This document shows, piece after piece, positions 33,322-44,324 of a stretch of DNA of 44,486 nucleotides. Position 1 is the first letter of the stretch. Each line of letters starts with the position of its first letter. Source of the DNA: Streptomyces sp. UW30 (GTDB taxonomy: Bacteria > Actinomycetota > Actinomycetes > Streptomycetales > Streptomycetaceae); NCBI RefSeq assembly GCF_008042075.1, contig NZ_RDBN01000037.1, positions 2,179,030-2,223,515 of the forward strand. Reading direction: 5' to 3'. The translations under genes were made by a program, and so were the position numbers. Below the pieces are notes generated by a model. The model had not been told where the DNA came from, did not search any database, and was given only the letters and a program-made list of their open reading frames with translations.

Positions 33322-36264
33322 GTGTCGCAGACCCCACTCAGTACGCCGTTGATCGGGCGGGACCCCGAACTGGCCCGGCTCTCCGACGTCCTGGAGCGTG
33401 CCCGGGGCGGTGAGGCCCGGGCCGTGCTGGTCGCCGGGGACGCCGGGGTCGGCAAGACCCGGGTGCTCGACGAGGTCGCGGGGCGGGCCGGCGCGGCCGG
33501 GATGACCGTGCTGACCGGGCACTGTGTCGACCTCGGCGATGTCGGGCTGCCGTATCTGCCGTTCACCGAGGTGCTCGGGGTGCTCGCCGAGGACGAGCGG
33601 TTCGCGGGTGTCCTCGCCGCTCATCCCGTCGTGGGACGTCTGCTGGGTGGCGGGACGGACGCCGTGAGCGACCGGCTGCGGCTGTTCGAGGGCATCGCCG
33701 GGCTGCTGGCCGATCTGTCGGACATCGCGCCGGTGCTGCTCGTCCTGGAGGATCTGCACTGGGCCGACCAGTCGTCGCGGGATCTGCTGCGGTTCCTGCT
33801 CAGTCGAGGGATCTTGCAGCGAGCGGCGACCGGGGCGCCGGCGCATCGGCTCGCCGTGCTCGCGTCCTATCGTGCGGACGATCTGCACCGGCGTCATCCG
33901 CTGCGGCCACTGCTCGCCGAGTTGGTGCGGCTGCCCGCGGTCGAGCGGCTGGAGCTGCGGCCCATGGCCGATGCCGAGGTCGCAGAGCTGGTGCGTGCCG
34001 TGCAGGAGCGGCCGCTGCCGGACACGACCGTGCGGCGGATCGTCGAGCGGGCCGAGGGCAATGCCTTCTACGCCGAGGAACTCGTCGCGGCCACGGACAC
34101 GGAGGCCGGCGGGGTGCCCAGCGGGCTGGCCGACGTCCTCCTGATCCGGTTCGAGCAGCTCTCCGACACCGCCCAGCAGGTGCTGCGCACGGCCGCGGTC
34201 GCCGGACGCCGGGTCGGGCACGACCTGCTGCGGGGTGCCGTGGGGATCCCGGAGGAGGAGCTGGAGTCGGCGCTGCGCGAGGCCGTCGGGCGGCAGCTGC
34301 TGGTCTCCGGGGACGGCGACACGTACGCGTTCCGGCACGCGCTCGCCCGCGAGGCGGTGTACGCCGATCTGCTGCCCGGTGAACGGGCCCGGCTGCACGG
34401 CGCGTTCGCCCGGCTGCTCGCGGGGCGCGGCCGTCCGGACGAGACGGCGGCGGAGCGCGCCCACCACTACCGCGCGAGCCACGACCTGGCGGAGGCGCTG
34501 GCCGCGTCGCTGGAGGCCGCCGCCCACGCCCACGGTGTCGGCGCGCCGGCCGAGGAGCTACGGCATCTGGAGACCGCCCTGGACCTGTGGTCGTCGGTGG
34601 AGCCGTCGGCGCGGCCCTCGGGCGAGGGCAACGACCGGGTGACGCTGACGCTGCGCGCGTCGGCGGCGGCCGCCCACGCGGGCGAGGCGCACCGGGCGGT
34701 CTCCCTCACCCGCTCCGCACTCGCGGGCGTCGGCCAGGACAGCGACGCCGAACTCGCCGCCCGGGTCCGCTACACGCTCGCCGGCAACCTGCTCGAGGTG
34801 GACAGCCTGACGGCGGCCTACGCCTACAGCAGCGAGGCGCTCGCCCTCATCCCGGCCGACCCTCCGTCACGGACCTGGGTGTGGGCGGCGGCCACGCATG
34901 TCCTCGCGGCACGCCAGGTCGGGGAGGACGAGACCGCGCTGCGCATCGCCCACGAGGCCCTGCCCACCGCCGAGCGGCTCCAGCTCACGGACGCCCGGGC
35001 GGATCTGCTGATCTCGCTGGCCGCGCTCGAGGGCGGCGGCCGGGGCACGCCGCAGGGGCGGGAGCGGCTGCGTGAGGCCCGGGAGTTGGCGAGGAGTGCG
35101 GGGAACACGACGGTGGAGATGCGTGCCCTGTTCAACCTCGCCGTCGGCTGCTTCGAGTCCGGTGATCTGGAGGAGTGTCTGCCCTGGCTGACGGAGGGCC
35201 TCGACCGCGCCCGGCGTGCGGGGCTGCTGTCGTCGCCGTATCCGCTGGAGATGCGGTATCTGCGCGTGTTGGTGCTGTACACGCTGGGGCGCTGGGACGA
35301 GTGCGTGAGCTTCGCGGCGGCCGACGCCGACGTGCTGCCCGACACGGGCGGTTTCACGGCCGGTCCGGCGCTGTACGTCGCGCTGGCGCGCGGCGACGTC
35401 CAGGCCGTCGAGCAGGCCCGTGCCCTGCTGGAGGGACCGTTCGACTGGATGGGCACGCTCGTCGCGGGCATCGCGCTCACCGACGCCGCCGGGGTGGACG
35501 GTGACGCGGAGGGGGCGGTGGAGCGGATGCGGACGACCGTCGCGGCCCTCACCGACGACGTGGGAAGGCTGCCCGACGTCACGGTCCGGCTGGCCGCCCT
35601 CGCGCTGTCCGCGGTCGCGGACCGGGCCACCGCACTGCGCCTGACCGGTGACGAGGCGGGCGCACGCCACTGGGCGGACAAGGCGACCGAACTGGTGGAG
35701 CGGGCGCGGACGGTGGCCGTACGCGGCGAGGACCGCGTGCCGCAGGGCCCGGAGGGTATGGCGTGGCTGGCCCGCGCGGAGGCGGAGTGGACGCGGGCCG
35801 TCAGCGGGCCGGACGCGCAGGCGTGGGCGAGGGCGGTGGCCGCGTTCGCCCATGGCGACGCATACGAGCGAGCCCGGTGCCGACTGCGGTACGCCGAGGC
35901 CCTGCTGGCGGCGGACGAGCGCGAGGCGGCGGCCACCGAGGCCCGGGCCGCCCGGGCGACGGCGGCCCGGCTCGGCGCGACTCCTCTGCTGGAGCGGGTG
36001 GACGCCCTGCTCCGCCGGGGCCGCCTGGCGCAGGCCCCCGCCGGCCGCGCCTCCGTGCTCACGGCCCGCGAGCAGGACGTCCTGCGTCTCCTCACCCTCG
36101 GCCGCAGCAACCGGCAGATCGGCGAGGAGCTGTACATCTCCGGCAAGACGGCGAGCGTCCACGTCTCCAACATCCTCGCCAAGCTGGGCGCCGCGAGCCG
36201 TACGGAAGCGGTGGCGATCGCCTATCGCGAGGGCCTGATCAGCCGCGAGGAGACGGTGGGCTGA
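33322..36264 (+). CDS. Large ATP-binding LuxR-family (LAL) transcriptional regulator
   Basis: The 980-residue regulator has an N-terminal AAA-like ATPase with Walker A GDAGVGKT (39-46) and Walker B LLVLEDLHWAD. A long alpha-helical TPR-like middle follows, and a C-terminal LuxR HTH (LTAREQDVLRLLTLGRSNRQ, IGEELYISGKTASVHVSNIL). LAL proteins often activate secondary metabolism or sugar catabolism in Streptomyces. GTG 33322 is preceded by AGGA at seven bases. The HTH is complete, so the protein is probably functional. The target is unknown; the downstream carbohydrate genes are convergent, not an obvious operon partner. Confidence 0.93.
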   Translation: MSQTPLSTPLIGRDPELARLSDVLERARGGEARAVLVAGDAGVGKTRVLDEVAGRAGAAGMTVLTGHCVDLGDVGLPYLPFTEVLGVLAEDERFAGVLAAHPVVGRLLGGGTDAVSDRLRLFEGIAGLLADLSDIAPVLLVLEDLHWADQSSRDLLRFLLSRGILQRAATGAPAHRLAVLASYRADDLHRRHPLRPLLAELVRLPAVERLELRPMADAEVAELVRAVQERPLPDTTVRRIVERAEGNAFYAEELVAATDTEAGGVPSGLADVLLIRFEQLSDTAQQVLRTAAVAGRRVGHDLLRGAVGIPEEELESALREAVGRQLLVSGDGDTYAFRHALAREAVYADLLPGERARLHGAFARLLAGRGRPDETAAERAHHYRASHDLAEALAASLEAAAHAHGVGAPAEELRHLETALDLWSSVEPSARPSGEGNDRVTLTLRASAAAAHAGEAHRAVSLTRSALAGVGQDSDAELAARVRYTLAGNLLEVDSLTAAYAYSSEALALIPADPPSRTWVWAAATHVLAARQVGEDETALRIAHEALPTAERLQLTDARADLLISLAALEGGGRGTPQGRERLREARELARSAGNTTVEMRALFNLAVGCFESGDLEECLPWLTEGLDRARRAGLLSSPYPLEMRYLRVLVLYTLGRWDECVSFAAADADVLPDTGGFTAGPALYVALARGDVQAVEQARALLEGPFDWMGTLVAGIALTDAAGVDGDAEGAVERMRTTVAALTDDVGRLPDVTVRLAALALSAVADRATALRLTGDEAGARHWADKATELVERARTVAVRGEDRVPQGPEGMAWLARAEAEWTRAVSGPDAQAWARAVAAFAHGDAYERARCRLRYAEALLAADEREAAATEARAARATAARLGATPLLERVDALLRRGRLAQAPAGRASVLTAREQDVLRLLTLGRSNRQIGEELYISGKTASVHVSNILAKLGAASRTEAVAIAYREGLISREETVG

Positions 36265-36280
36265 TCGGCCGTCGCGCACC

Positions 36281-37471
36281 TCACCCGGTGATGTCGCAGT
36301 CGAGGGCGGTCAGGTCGACGGCGTCGGCCATCGCCTGCATGCCCTTGTCGTTGGGGTGTATGTGGTCGCCGCCGTCGAGGGCGGGGAGCATCCTCTCCTG
36401 GTCGTAGGGGCTGCGCAGGATGCGGTCGAAGTCGGTGACGGCGTCGAACTCACCGCTGGTGCGGATGAAGGTGTTGACCTCCTGGCGTACGGCCTCGCCG
36501 GCCGCGTCCCATTCGTGCCAGCCCTTGAAGGGGGCCACGGTCGCGCCGACGACGCACTTGCCGGCCGCGTGCGCCCGGTCGACGATGTCGCGGAAGCCCT
36601 CGATCAGGTCCTCGGCCGTGACGCCGCTGTGGGCCTTGATGTCGTTCACGCCCTGGAAGAGGAACACGGTCCGCACGCCCGGCTGGGACAGCACGTCCCG
36701 CTCCAGCCGGTTCAGGGAGCTCTGGCCGGCGCCGTCCGCGATGAGCTTGTTCCCGGAGATGCCCTCGTTGGCGACGCCCTTGACCGCGGTGTCCGTGCGT
36801 TGCAGACGGCGGGCCAGGTAGTCGGGCCAGCGGCGGTTCAGGTCGGAGGTGGACTGCCAGCCGTCGGTGATGGAGTCGCCGAGGGCGGCCACCGCTGCGG
36901 TGCCCTTGGGGGCGTGCACGGAGACGGCGTCGAGATAGAACCAGGAGCCGGTCGGGATGGTCCAGGGAGTGCCGCTGTCCTCGGCGGTGTGGTCGCCCTG
37001 GGTGGCGTACGACGTCTGCATGGCCATCCAGTGACCGCTCGCCGGGCCGGCCGCGTCCGGGCTGTGCAGGCTGACGACGAGGTTGGACGCGGTGGGCAGT
37101 TTCCCGGGCAGCGGGTCGCTCCACACGGTGGCGCCGGCCGGCACGGTGACGGTGGGCTCGCCGCCGAAGGCCAGGCGCCGGTTGCTGCCCGGCCGCAGTT
37201 CGGCGCCCTGCTTCTGGAGGCCCGCGTAGGCGCTGTCGAAGGTGATCGGCCGGTCGCCGAAGGCGTTGGAGAGCCGGACCCGCACGCCGGTGCCGCCGAC
37301 GCTGGTGTGCACGACGAGCCGGTAGCTGCGGCCGGCGACGCCGTCGCCCATCCGGTCGGCGCTCGCCGCCCAGGTGACGACGCCGCTCGGGCCGCCGGTC
37401 GCCTCGGCGGGCGCGGACTGGCAGGCGACGACCGTCAGCAGGACGGCGGCCAGCGGAAGCGCGGCCCTCAC
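36281..37471 (-). CDS. SGNH/GDSL esterase lipoprotein
   Basis: The 396-residue secreted enzyme begins with a lipoprotein signal (RAALPLAAVLLTVVAC, Cys17). A beta-rich N-terminal region precedes the SGNH hydrolase core. Block I reads ALGDSITDGW with the catalytic Ser, NEGISGN gives the oxyanion Gly/Asn region, VNDIKAHSG follows, and DHIHPNDKGM carries the catalytic Asp/His. Such enzymes deacetylate carbohydrates or lipids outside the cell. Its GTG start overlaps the GH95 stop (GTGA), so the two are translationally coupled and likely act on the same glycan. Confidence 0.9.
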   Translation of the reverse strand: MRAALPLAAVLLTVVACQSAPAEATGGPSGVVTWAASADRMGDGVAGRSYRLVVHTSVGGTGVRVRLSNAFGDRPITFDSAYAGLQKQGAELRPGSNRRLAFGGEPTVTVPAGATVWSDPLPGKLPTASNLVVSLHSPDAAGPASGHWMAMQTSYATQGDHTAEDSGTPWTIPTGSWFYLDAVSVHAPKGTAAVAALGDSITDGWQSTSDLNRRWPDYLARRLQRTDTAVKGVANEGISGNKLIADGAGQSSLNRLERDVLSQPGVRTVFLFQGVNDIKAHSGVTAEDLIEGFRDIVDRAHAAGKCVVGATVAPFKGWHEWDAAGEAVRQEVNTFIRTSGEFDAVTDFDRILRSPYDQERMLPALDGGDHIHPNDKGMQAMADAVDLTALDCDITG

Positions 37472-39684
37472 CGGGCGAGGTCTTTCAGCGTGACGGACGC
37501 GCCGGGCCGCAGCGAGACCGTGCGGGACACCTCGCCGTAGGCGACCGTCGTGGTGCGGCCGCCGACGCTGCGGATCCGTGCCTCGGTCGGTTTGCCGTCC
37601 CGCCAGTGCAGGTCGACCTCGAAACCGCCGCGCACGGGGACGCCCTCGACGAAGCCCGAGGCGGCCCAGGCGTCGGGAAGGGCGGGGAGGAGTTCGACGT
37701 GTCCGGGCCGGGAGTACAGCAGCATCTCCACCATCGCGGCAGGGGTGCCGAAGTTGGCGTCGATCTGGAAGATGCCCCGGCCGCGTTCCACCTCGTAGAT
37801 GTCGAAGAGGTTGAATGCCGTGCCGTTGGTGCCGTCGGTGGAGGGGCGGAGGTTGTTGACGATGAGCTGGTAGGCCTTGTCTGCGTCCTTCAGGCGGGCC
37901 CAGCACAGGCTGCGCCAGGCGTTGGCCCAGCCGAAGCTCTCCATGCCGCGTGCGGTGAGCAGGGCGGTGGCGCCGGCGACGAGGTCCGCCGGGGTGGAGC
38001 CGTCAGGGCGGATGCGGTCCCCGGGGAAAAGGTTGATGAGCGGGGACAGGTGGCGGTGCGTGGTCTCACCCAGGTTGTCCGGCGACATCCACTCCTCCAG
38101 CCAGCCGGTGGTCGGGCTGACCTGCGGCAGGTACAGCTTTCTGCGCAGTGAGGCGATCGTATCCGCGAAGTCGGTGTCCCGCCGGAGTTCGGCGGCCGCG
38201 GTGCAGTAGTTCCCGAACAGCATCCATACGACTTCCTGAGCATAGGTGATGCCCTTGGCGTCCTGCGGGCCGTGCTCCGGGGACCAGTCGCTGTCGTCGA
38301 CGAGCACCTCCTTCGACGTGCCGGGGAGGGTGACGGTCAGCAGCCGCGCCTCCCAGAACTCGCACGCGCCCTTGAGCAGCGGGTAGATCTTCGCCAGGTA
38401 CTCGCGCGACCCGGTGTACTCGTAGTGCTCCCACAGGGTGGTGCACAGCCAGGCGTTGCCCGCCGGATGCCACCACCAGCCGCTCCCACCGTAGGGGTTG
38501 GTGGAGAAGGCGACGGCCCAGCCGGCGTTCTTGCCGCTGGAGTTGCGGTACCGGTTGCGCGGGTCGTTGAACAGGCGACGGGTGAGGTCGTTCCAGGACG
38601 GGAGCTGGGCGACGCAGTAGTCCGTGAAGGCGTCGAAACACGGGGACAGGCCCGTGCGGTCGGCCATCCAGTAGTTCATCTGGATGTTGATGTCGGTGTG
38701 GTAGTCGCCCATCCAGTCCGGGTCGTTGCCGTCCAGCCACAGGCCCTGGAGGCCCATCGGCAGGCTGTCGCGCGAGCCGGTGATCATGAGGTAGCGGCCG
38801 TACTGGAGGTAGGCCGCCTCCAGTTCCGGGTCGGGTTCGGGGTCGCGGCTGCGGGCGTGCAGGCGCTCCCAGGTGTCCAGTTCGCGCTGCTCGGCCGTGG
38901 ACGTGCCGAGGGAGAGGCCGAGTCGTCCGTACAGGGCGCGGTAGTCGGCGACGTGGGTGCGCCGCAGGGCGTCGGCGGACTCCGCGGCGGCGGCCCGGAC
39001 TTTCGTACGGGCGAGTCGCTCGGGGTCGAGTGAGGGGTTGCGGAAGCCGGAGTCGGCGTCGGGTGCGTAGTTGGTTCCGGCGGTGACGACGACGGTGAGG
39101 TCCTTGCAGCCGGTGAAGTCGATGCGGGTGCCGTCGACGGTGACCTTGCCGCCGGTGCCGCGGGCCTTGACGGCGGCGCCGTAGCGCAGCCCGTTGGGGA
39201 GGGTCGCGCCGAAGGACTCGGCGGCGGTGGGGTGCTCTCCGTGGGTGCCGGTGAGGGCGATGGTGCCGGTGTAGCGGCCGCCGCCGCTCTGGGTGAAGCG
39301 CAGGACGATGACGTCGTCGGGGTGGCTGGCGTACATCTCGCGCCGGTAGGTGACGCCGGAGCGGACGTAGGAGCTGGTGACCAGGCCCTGGGCGAGGTCG
39401 AGGGTGCGGCGGTAGCCGTTGACGGCGCCGAGGTCGTGGTCGGGGATGTCGACGGTGAGCTTGGCCAGCAGCGTGAACGAGCCGAAGTCGGAGCGGCCGT
39501 AGGGGAACTGGCCGTCCTGGTCCAGGGTCTCGTTGAGGCCGCCGGTCCACATGGTGGCGTCGGTGATCAGGAGGAGTTCGCGGCCGGGGTCGTTGCTCGC
39601 GAGGGCTCCGATACGGCCGTTGCCGACGGGCAGGCCCTGTTCGATCAGCGAGCCCTCGTCGCCGGGGGCCCGCCACCACAGCTG
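37468..39684 (-). CDS. GH95 family glycoside hydrolase, 5'-truncated
   Basis: The 739 remaining codons carry GH95 signatures: LPVGNGRIGALAS, DYHTDINIQMNYWMADRTGL, DWSPEHGPQDAKGITYAQEV, HRHLSPLINLFPGDRI, and FQIDANFGTPAAMVEMLLYS. These fit an alpha-L-fucosidase or alpha-L-galactosidase. The reading frame starts QLWWRAPGDEG at 39684, immediately at a junction with an inverted GH27 fragment. The signal peptide and start codon are therefore absent. An internal ATG (39552, MWTGGLNETL) is not a credible start because it would lose conserved residues. The stop overlaps the GDSL start. Confidence 0.9.
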   Translation of the reverse strand, partial: QLWWRAPGDEGSLIEQGLPVGNGRIGALASNDPGRELLLITDATMWTGGLNETLDQDGQFPYGRSDFGSFTLLAKLTVDIPDHDLGAVNGYRRTLDLAQGLVTSSYVRSGVTYRREMYASHPDDVIVLRFTQSGGGRYTGTIALTGTHGEHPTAAESFGATLPNGLRYGAAVKARGTGGKVTVDGTRIDFTGCKDLTVVVTAGTNYAPDADSGFRNPSLDPERLARTKVRAAAAESADALRRTHVADYRALYGRLGLSLGTSTAEQRELDTWERLHARSRDPEPDPELEAAYLQYGRYLMITGSRDSLPMGLQGLWLDGNDPDWMGDYHTDINIQMNYWMADRTGLSPCFDAFTDYCVAQLPSWNDLTRRLFNDPRNRYRNSSGKNAGWAVAFSTNPYGGSGWWWHPAGNAWLCTTLWEHYEYTGSREYLAKIYPLLKGACEFWEARLLTVTLPGTSKEVLVDDSDWSPEHGPQDAKGITYAQEVVWMLFGNYCTAAAELRRDTDFADTIASLRRKLYLPQVSPTTGWLEEWMSPDNLGETTHRHLSPLINLFPGDRIRPDGSTPADLVAGATALLTARGMESFGWANAWRSLCWARLKDADKAYQLIVNNLRPSTDGTNGTAFNLFDIYEVERGRGIFQIDANFGTPAAMVEMLLYSRPGHVELLPALPDAWAASGFVEGVPVRGGFEVDLHWRDGKPTEARIRSVGGRTTTVAYGEVSRTVSLRPGASVTLKDLAR

Positions 39685-39685
39685 G

Positions 39686-39849
39686 GTTCAACCTCTCCGA
39701 CGCACCCGCCTCCGTGACCGCGAACTGGCAGACCCTCGGCTTCAAGGGCAAGGCCTCCGTGCGCGACGTGTGGAACAAGGAGAGCCTCGGCACCCACACC
39801 GACAAGATCACCCAGGCGCTCCCCGCCCACGGCTCCCGCCTGTTCACCG
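39686..39849. repeat. Inverted 164-bp copy of a GH27 internal segment
   Basis: The bases are the reverse complement of 40156-40319 (coordinate sum 80005). They encode FNLSDAPASVTANW... of GH27 on the wrong strand. They replace the 3' end of the GH27 gene, any intergenic DNA and the 5' end of the GH95 gene. Confidence 0.93.
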
Positions 39850-41563
39850 GCACGTAGACGCTGTTGACGGTCCCCCAGTTGCCCGTGGACGGCATCTTGT
39901 GCGAGGTGGCGCCGCCTCCGTTGGCCGAGACGAGGATCGAACGGGAGTCACCGCTGACGTAGGCGACCTTGATCTGGTAGGTGCCGGCCTCGGCCACCAC
40001 GACGTCGTTCACGGTGACCTTGCCGCCGGTGTAGAGGTTGCCGACCTTGTGGCCGTCGGAGCAGGCGGAGCAGTCGGCGACGGAGGCGTTGCCGCTCAGG
40101 GTGCCCGCCTCGGCCTCGTGGGCGGTCCAGGCGAGGTCGGTGCCGCGTGGGGTGACGGTGAACAGGCGGGAGCCGTGGGCGGGGAGCGCCTGGGTGATCT
40201 TGTCGGTGTGGGTGCCGAGGCTCTCCTTGTTCCACACGTCGCGCACGGAGGCCTTGCCCTTGAAGCCGAGGGTCTGCCAGTTCGCGGTCACGGAGGCGGG
40301 TGCGTCGGAGAGGTTGAACAGGGCCACGGTGTAGGTGCCGTCGGGGTTCTTCGCGGCCCAGACCTGCTGCGGGTCGGAGGCGGTGACGGGCTCGGCGGGC
40401 GGGGCGCTGCTCTGGTTGATCGCGATGACCTCGCGGTTGGTGAGCAGCGACAGGCCGTAGGAGTCGAGCCTGGTGAGGTCGTCGCCGGTGAACAGCGGGG
40501 ACTTGGCGATGGCCCACAGGGTGGCGTAGCTCTGCCGCTCGGCCTTGGTGAGGCCGTCCATCTCGCCGTTGCCGACATTCAGGGAGTCGAGGTCGTTCCA
40601 GCCGCCGGGGCCGGCGTGGTCGGTCCAGGCGGGGGCGTCGTCCCAGCGGTCGTCGACCGAGTTCTCCCAGCTGACCAGGGTGTTGCAGTAGCACTCGACG
40701 TCGGTGTCGATGCGCCAGCCGTTGGAGTACTTCTTCCAGTCCTCGACGTGCCCGTAGTCGAGGGACCAGGACAGCTCCAGGTGGATCGGGCGGCCGGCGG
40801 TGTCGATGGCCTTCTGCCAGGCGGAGACGTCGGCGACGTTGTTGTAGTTGTCGCCGTTCTTGAACGAGCCGGGGCCGACGCCGTCGAGCTTCAGGAAGTC
40901 GTAGCCCCAGTCGGCGAACATCTGCGCCTGGGAGTCGATGTACTTCTGCGCGCAGGGGTTCGAGAAGTCGATCTTGTAGGCGCTGTCCCAGCCGTTGGTG
41001 GTGCGCAGGTCGTCGTAGACGATGTCGCCGGTGGTGCAGCCGTCGGCGTTCCAGATCGGGTTCTTGCCGTCGTTGTACGCCCCCTTCTCCAGGCCGACCG
41101 GGAGGTAGATGCCGGCCTTGAGGCCCTTGGAGTGGATGCGGTCGGCGACGGCCTTCATGCCGCTCGGGAAGCGCACCGGGTCGGCCTTCTGGCGGCCGTA
41201 CTCGTCGAACTGCGACTTCCAGGACCAGTCCATCCACCAGCCGGCGTCTATGTTGACGTACTCGTAGCCGTACTTCTTCAGCTTGGCGGCCAGGGCGTCG
41301 GTCTGCTTGGTGACGTTGGCCTCGGAGAGGTAGCTGTAGTCGCCCTTCGGGTTGAGACCCGGGTACTTCGACGACTGCATGGTCCAGCTGGTCCAGCCCA
41401 TGTAGGGCTTGGCGGCCACCGCGGTGGTGGTCGGGGCGGCCGGGGGCGTGGTGGTCTCGGCCTGTGCGGCGGGGACGGCGGCGGTGACACCGGCGGTGAG
41501 GGCCAGGACCACCACGGCTCTCAGGGCGCGTGCGGGCATGACGGAGTACGAGGATGACCTCAT
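39850..41563 (-). CDS. GH27 alpha-galactosidase with C-terminal CBM35-like domain, 3'-truncated
   Basis: The first 571 codons of a secreted enzyme are present. A signal peptide (ALRAVVVLALTAGVTAAVPA, cleavage near QAE) is followed by the GH27 barrel: MGWTSWTMQSSKYPG, EYVNIDAGWWMDW, the nucleophile in FLKLDGVGPGSF, and the acid in GWRIDTDVE. After the C-terminal beta domain there is a carbohydrate-binding domain (AHEAEAGTLSGNASV) that breaks off at NSVYVPV. The start ATG 41563 follows GGGAGG. Beyond 39850 the frame passes into the inverted fragment and stays open to 38066 only by chance. It should release alpha-galactosyl residues outside the cell. Confidence 0.9.
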
Positions 41564-41586
41564 GGGTCGGGCCTCCCTGGGTTGGT

Positions 41587-42774
41587 TCAGCGGCTCTGGC
41601 GCTGGTCGTCGGCTCGGATGAAGGACTGGATGGCGGTGGCCGCGGCCCCGCGCGCCCACTCCTCGAAGGGCAGTGGGCGGGTCTGTACGTCGCACTGGGC
41701 GGCGGAGCCGAACGCGGCCGCGGCGAGGGCGTCGCGGATCTGTTCGGCGAACAGGTCGTAGGCGGCGAGCCCCTCGCCGGAGATGATCACCCGCTCGGGT
41801 CCGAGCAGATTGGCCACGGTGGCGATGCCCCGGCCGATCGCCTCGCCGGCGCGGGCGTAGGCCTCGCGGGCTCCGGCGTTCCCCCGGTGGGCCAGCGCCG
41901 CCGCTTCGGCGGTGTCGGCGACCTCGACGCCGGTGGTCTCGCGGATGCGGCGGACGATCGCCGCGTCCCCCGCGATGGCCTCCACACAGCCACGGTTGCC
42001 ACAGTGGCAGGGCGGGCCTGCCGGGTCGACGGTCACGTGCCCGATCTCTCCGGCCACGCCGTGCGCCCCGGCGACGACCCGGCCGTGCACCACCAGGCCG
42101 CAGCCGATGCCGGCGCCGACGGTCACCACGGCGAAGTCGGACAGTCCCACGCCGGCGCCGAACCACTGCTCGGCGACGGTGAGGGCGCGTACGTCGTTGT
42201 CGACGGTGACCGGCAGTCCGGTGGTCGCGGCGGCGAGTTCGGCGAGGGGGACGTCCCGCCACTCCAGGAACGGTGAGTAGCGGACGACGCCCGCGCCGCG
42301 GTCCACGTCTCCGGAGACGGCGATGCCGAGTCCGAGGACCGGGACGCCCAAGTCGCCCGCTTCCGCGAGCAGTTCGCCCGTCAGCTCGGCGACCGAGGCC
42401 AGCACGCCCTTGGGTTCGAGGTCGGGGAGCGGGGCGTGGCGGGCGACGCGGATACGGCAGCACAGGTCGGTGAGCACGCCGATGATCTCGTCGCCGGTCA
42501 CTTTGACGCCGATGAACAGCGCCCGTCCTCCGTCGACCCGTACCGGGTTGGCGGGCCGGCCGAGCGTGGGGCGGGCGTCCGCGTCCACGTCCTCCACCAG
42601 ATAGCCGGCCTCGATCAGGGGCCGTACCGCCTTGGTGACGGCGGCCGGGGACAGTCCCGCCCGCCGGGCCACCTCCAGACGGGTGAGCGGCCCCTGGCTG
42701 AGGACCGTGGTGAAGATCTGCGAGGCGGCCGGCGTGTTCGCCGGGAACGACTCGGCGCGGTGGATCGAGGACAT
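41587..42774 (-). CDS. ROK-family transcriptional repressor
   Basis: The 395-residue protein has an N-terminal MarR-like HTH (LTRLEVARRAGLSPAAVTKA) and a sugar-kinase-like ROK domain. The ROK zinc motif CHCGNRGCVE and EIGH sequence (GVAGEIGHVTVD) are present. Such regulators bind a sugar or sugar phosphate and repress catabolic operons. It lies 23 bp upstream of the GH27 start on the same strand, so it probably controls and co-transcribes with the GH27-GH95-GDSL genes. A candidate operator is at 42792-42815. Confidence 0.93.
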   Translation of the reverse strand: MSSIHRAESFPANTPAASQIFTTVLSQGPLTRLEVARRAGLSPAAVTKAVRPLIEAGYLVEDVDADARPTLGRPANPVRVDGGRALFIGVKVTGDEIIGVLTDLCCRIRVARHAPLPDLEPKGVLASVAELTGELLAEAGDLGVPVLGLGIAVSGDVDRGAGVVRYSPFLEWRDVPLAELAAATTGLPVTVDNDVRALTVAEQWFGAGVGLSDFAVVTVGAGIGCGLVVHGRVVAGAHGVAGEIGHVTVDPAGPPCHCGNRGCVEAIAGDAAIVRRIRETTGVEVADTAEAAALAHRGNAGAREAYARAGEAIGRGIATVANLLGPERVIISGEGLAAYDLFAEQIRDALAAAAFGSAAQCDVQTRPLPFEEWARGAAATAIQSFIRADDQRQSR

Positions 42775-42791
42775 GCCCGGAACCTAGAGCC

Positions 42792-42815
42792 CTTATTTTC
42801 CGCCGTCAATAAAAG
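42792..42815. promoter_or_regulatory. AT-rich imperfect dyad upstream of the ROK gene
   Basis: CTTATTTT (42792-42799) and AATAAAAG (42808-42815) form an imperfect inverted repeat in an unusually AT-rich spot, 18 bp before the ROK start. It is a likely autoregulatory operator and core promoter. Confidence 0.5.
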
Positions 42816-42900
42816 AAGCAGGATTCCCCGAAGTGCCGCTGAAGGACTCCCACCCAGTGATCGGTGTCTGTCCAACTGTGCGTCGTCTGTGGCGATGTGA

Positions 42901-44235
<1,335 letters not shown>

Positions 44236-44262
44236 GCCCGCACGTCGGGTGGGAACCCTCGG

Positions 44263-44299
44263 GATCCGGTGTGCGTTGTGCGGACATCCCCACCGGATC
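44263..44299 (+). terminator. Long-loop hairpin after the serine hydrolase
   Basis: GATCCGGTG (44263-44271) and CACCGGATC (44291-44299) are perfect 9-bp arms with a 19-base loop and no T tract. It probably reduces read-through into the TerD gene, or it is an operator for that gene. Confidence 0.45.
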
Positions 44300-44324
44300 T
44301 CGAACCACCCACCAGGACGGCCCG

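Noticed and set aside
38066..39849. Continuation of the GH27 frame for about 600 codons
   Set aside because: It is an artifact of passing through the inverted fragment into an off-frame reading of GH95; the residues are Arg/Pro-rich with no domain.
39533..41557. 674-codon plus-strand frame opposite GH27
   Set aside because: It is antisense to GH27 with a Val/Gly/Asp-rich shadow composition and no start or motif support.
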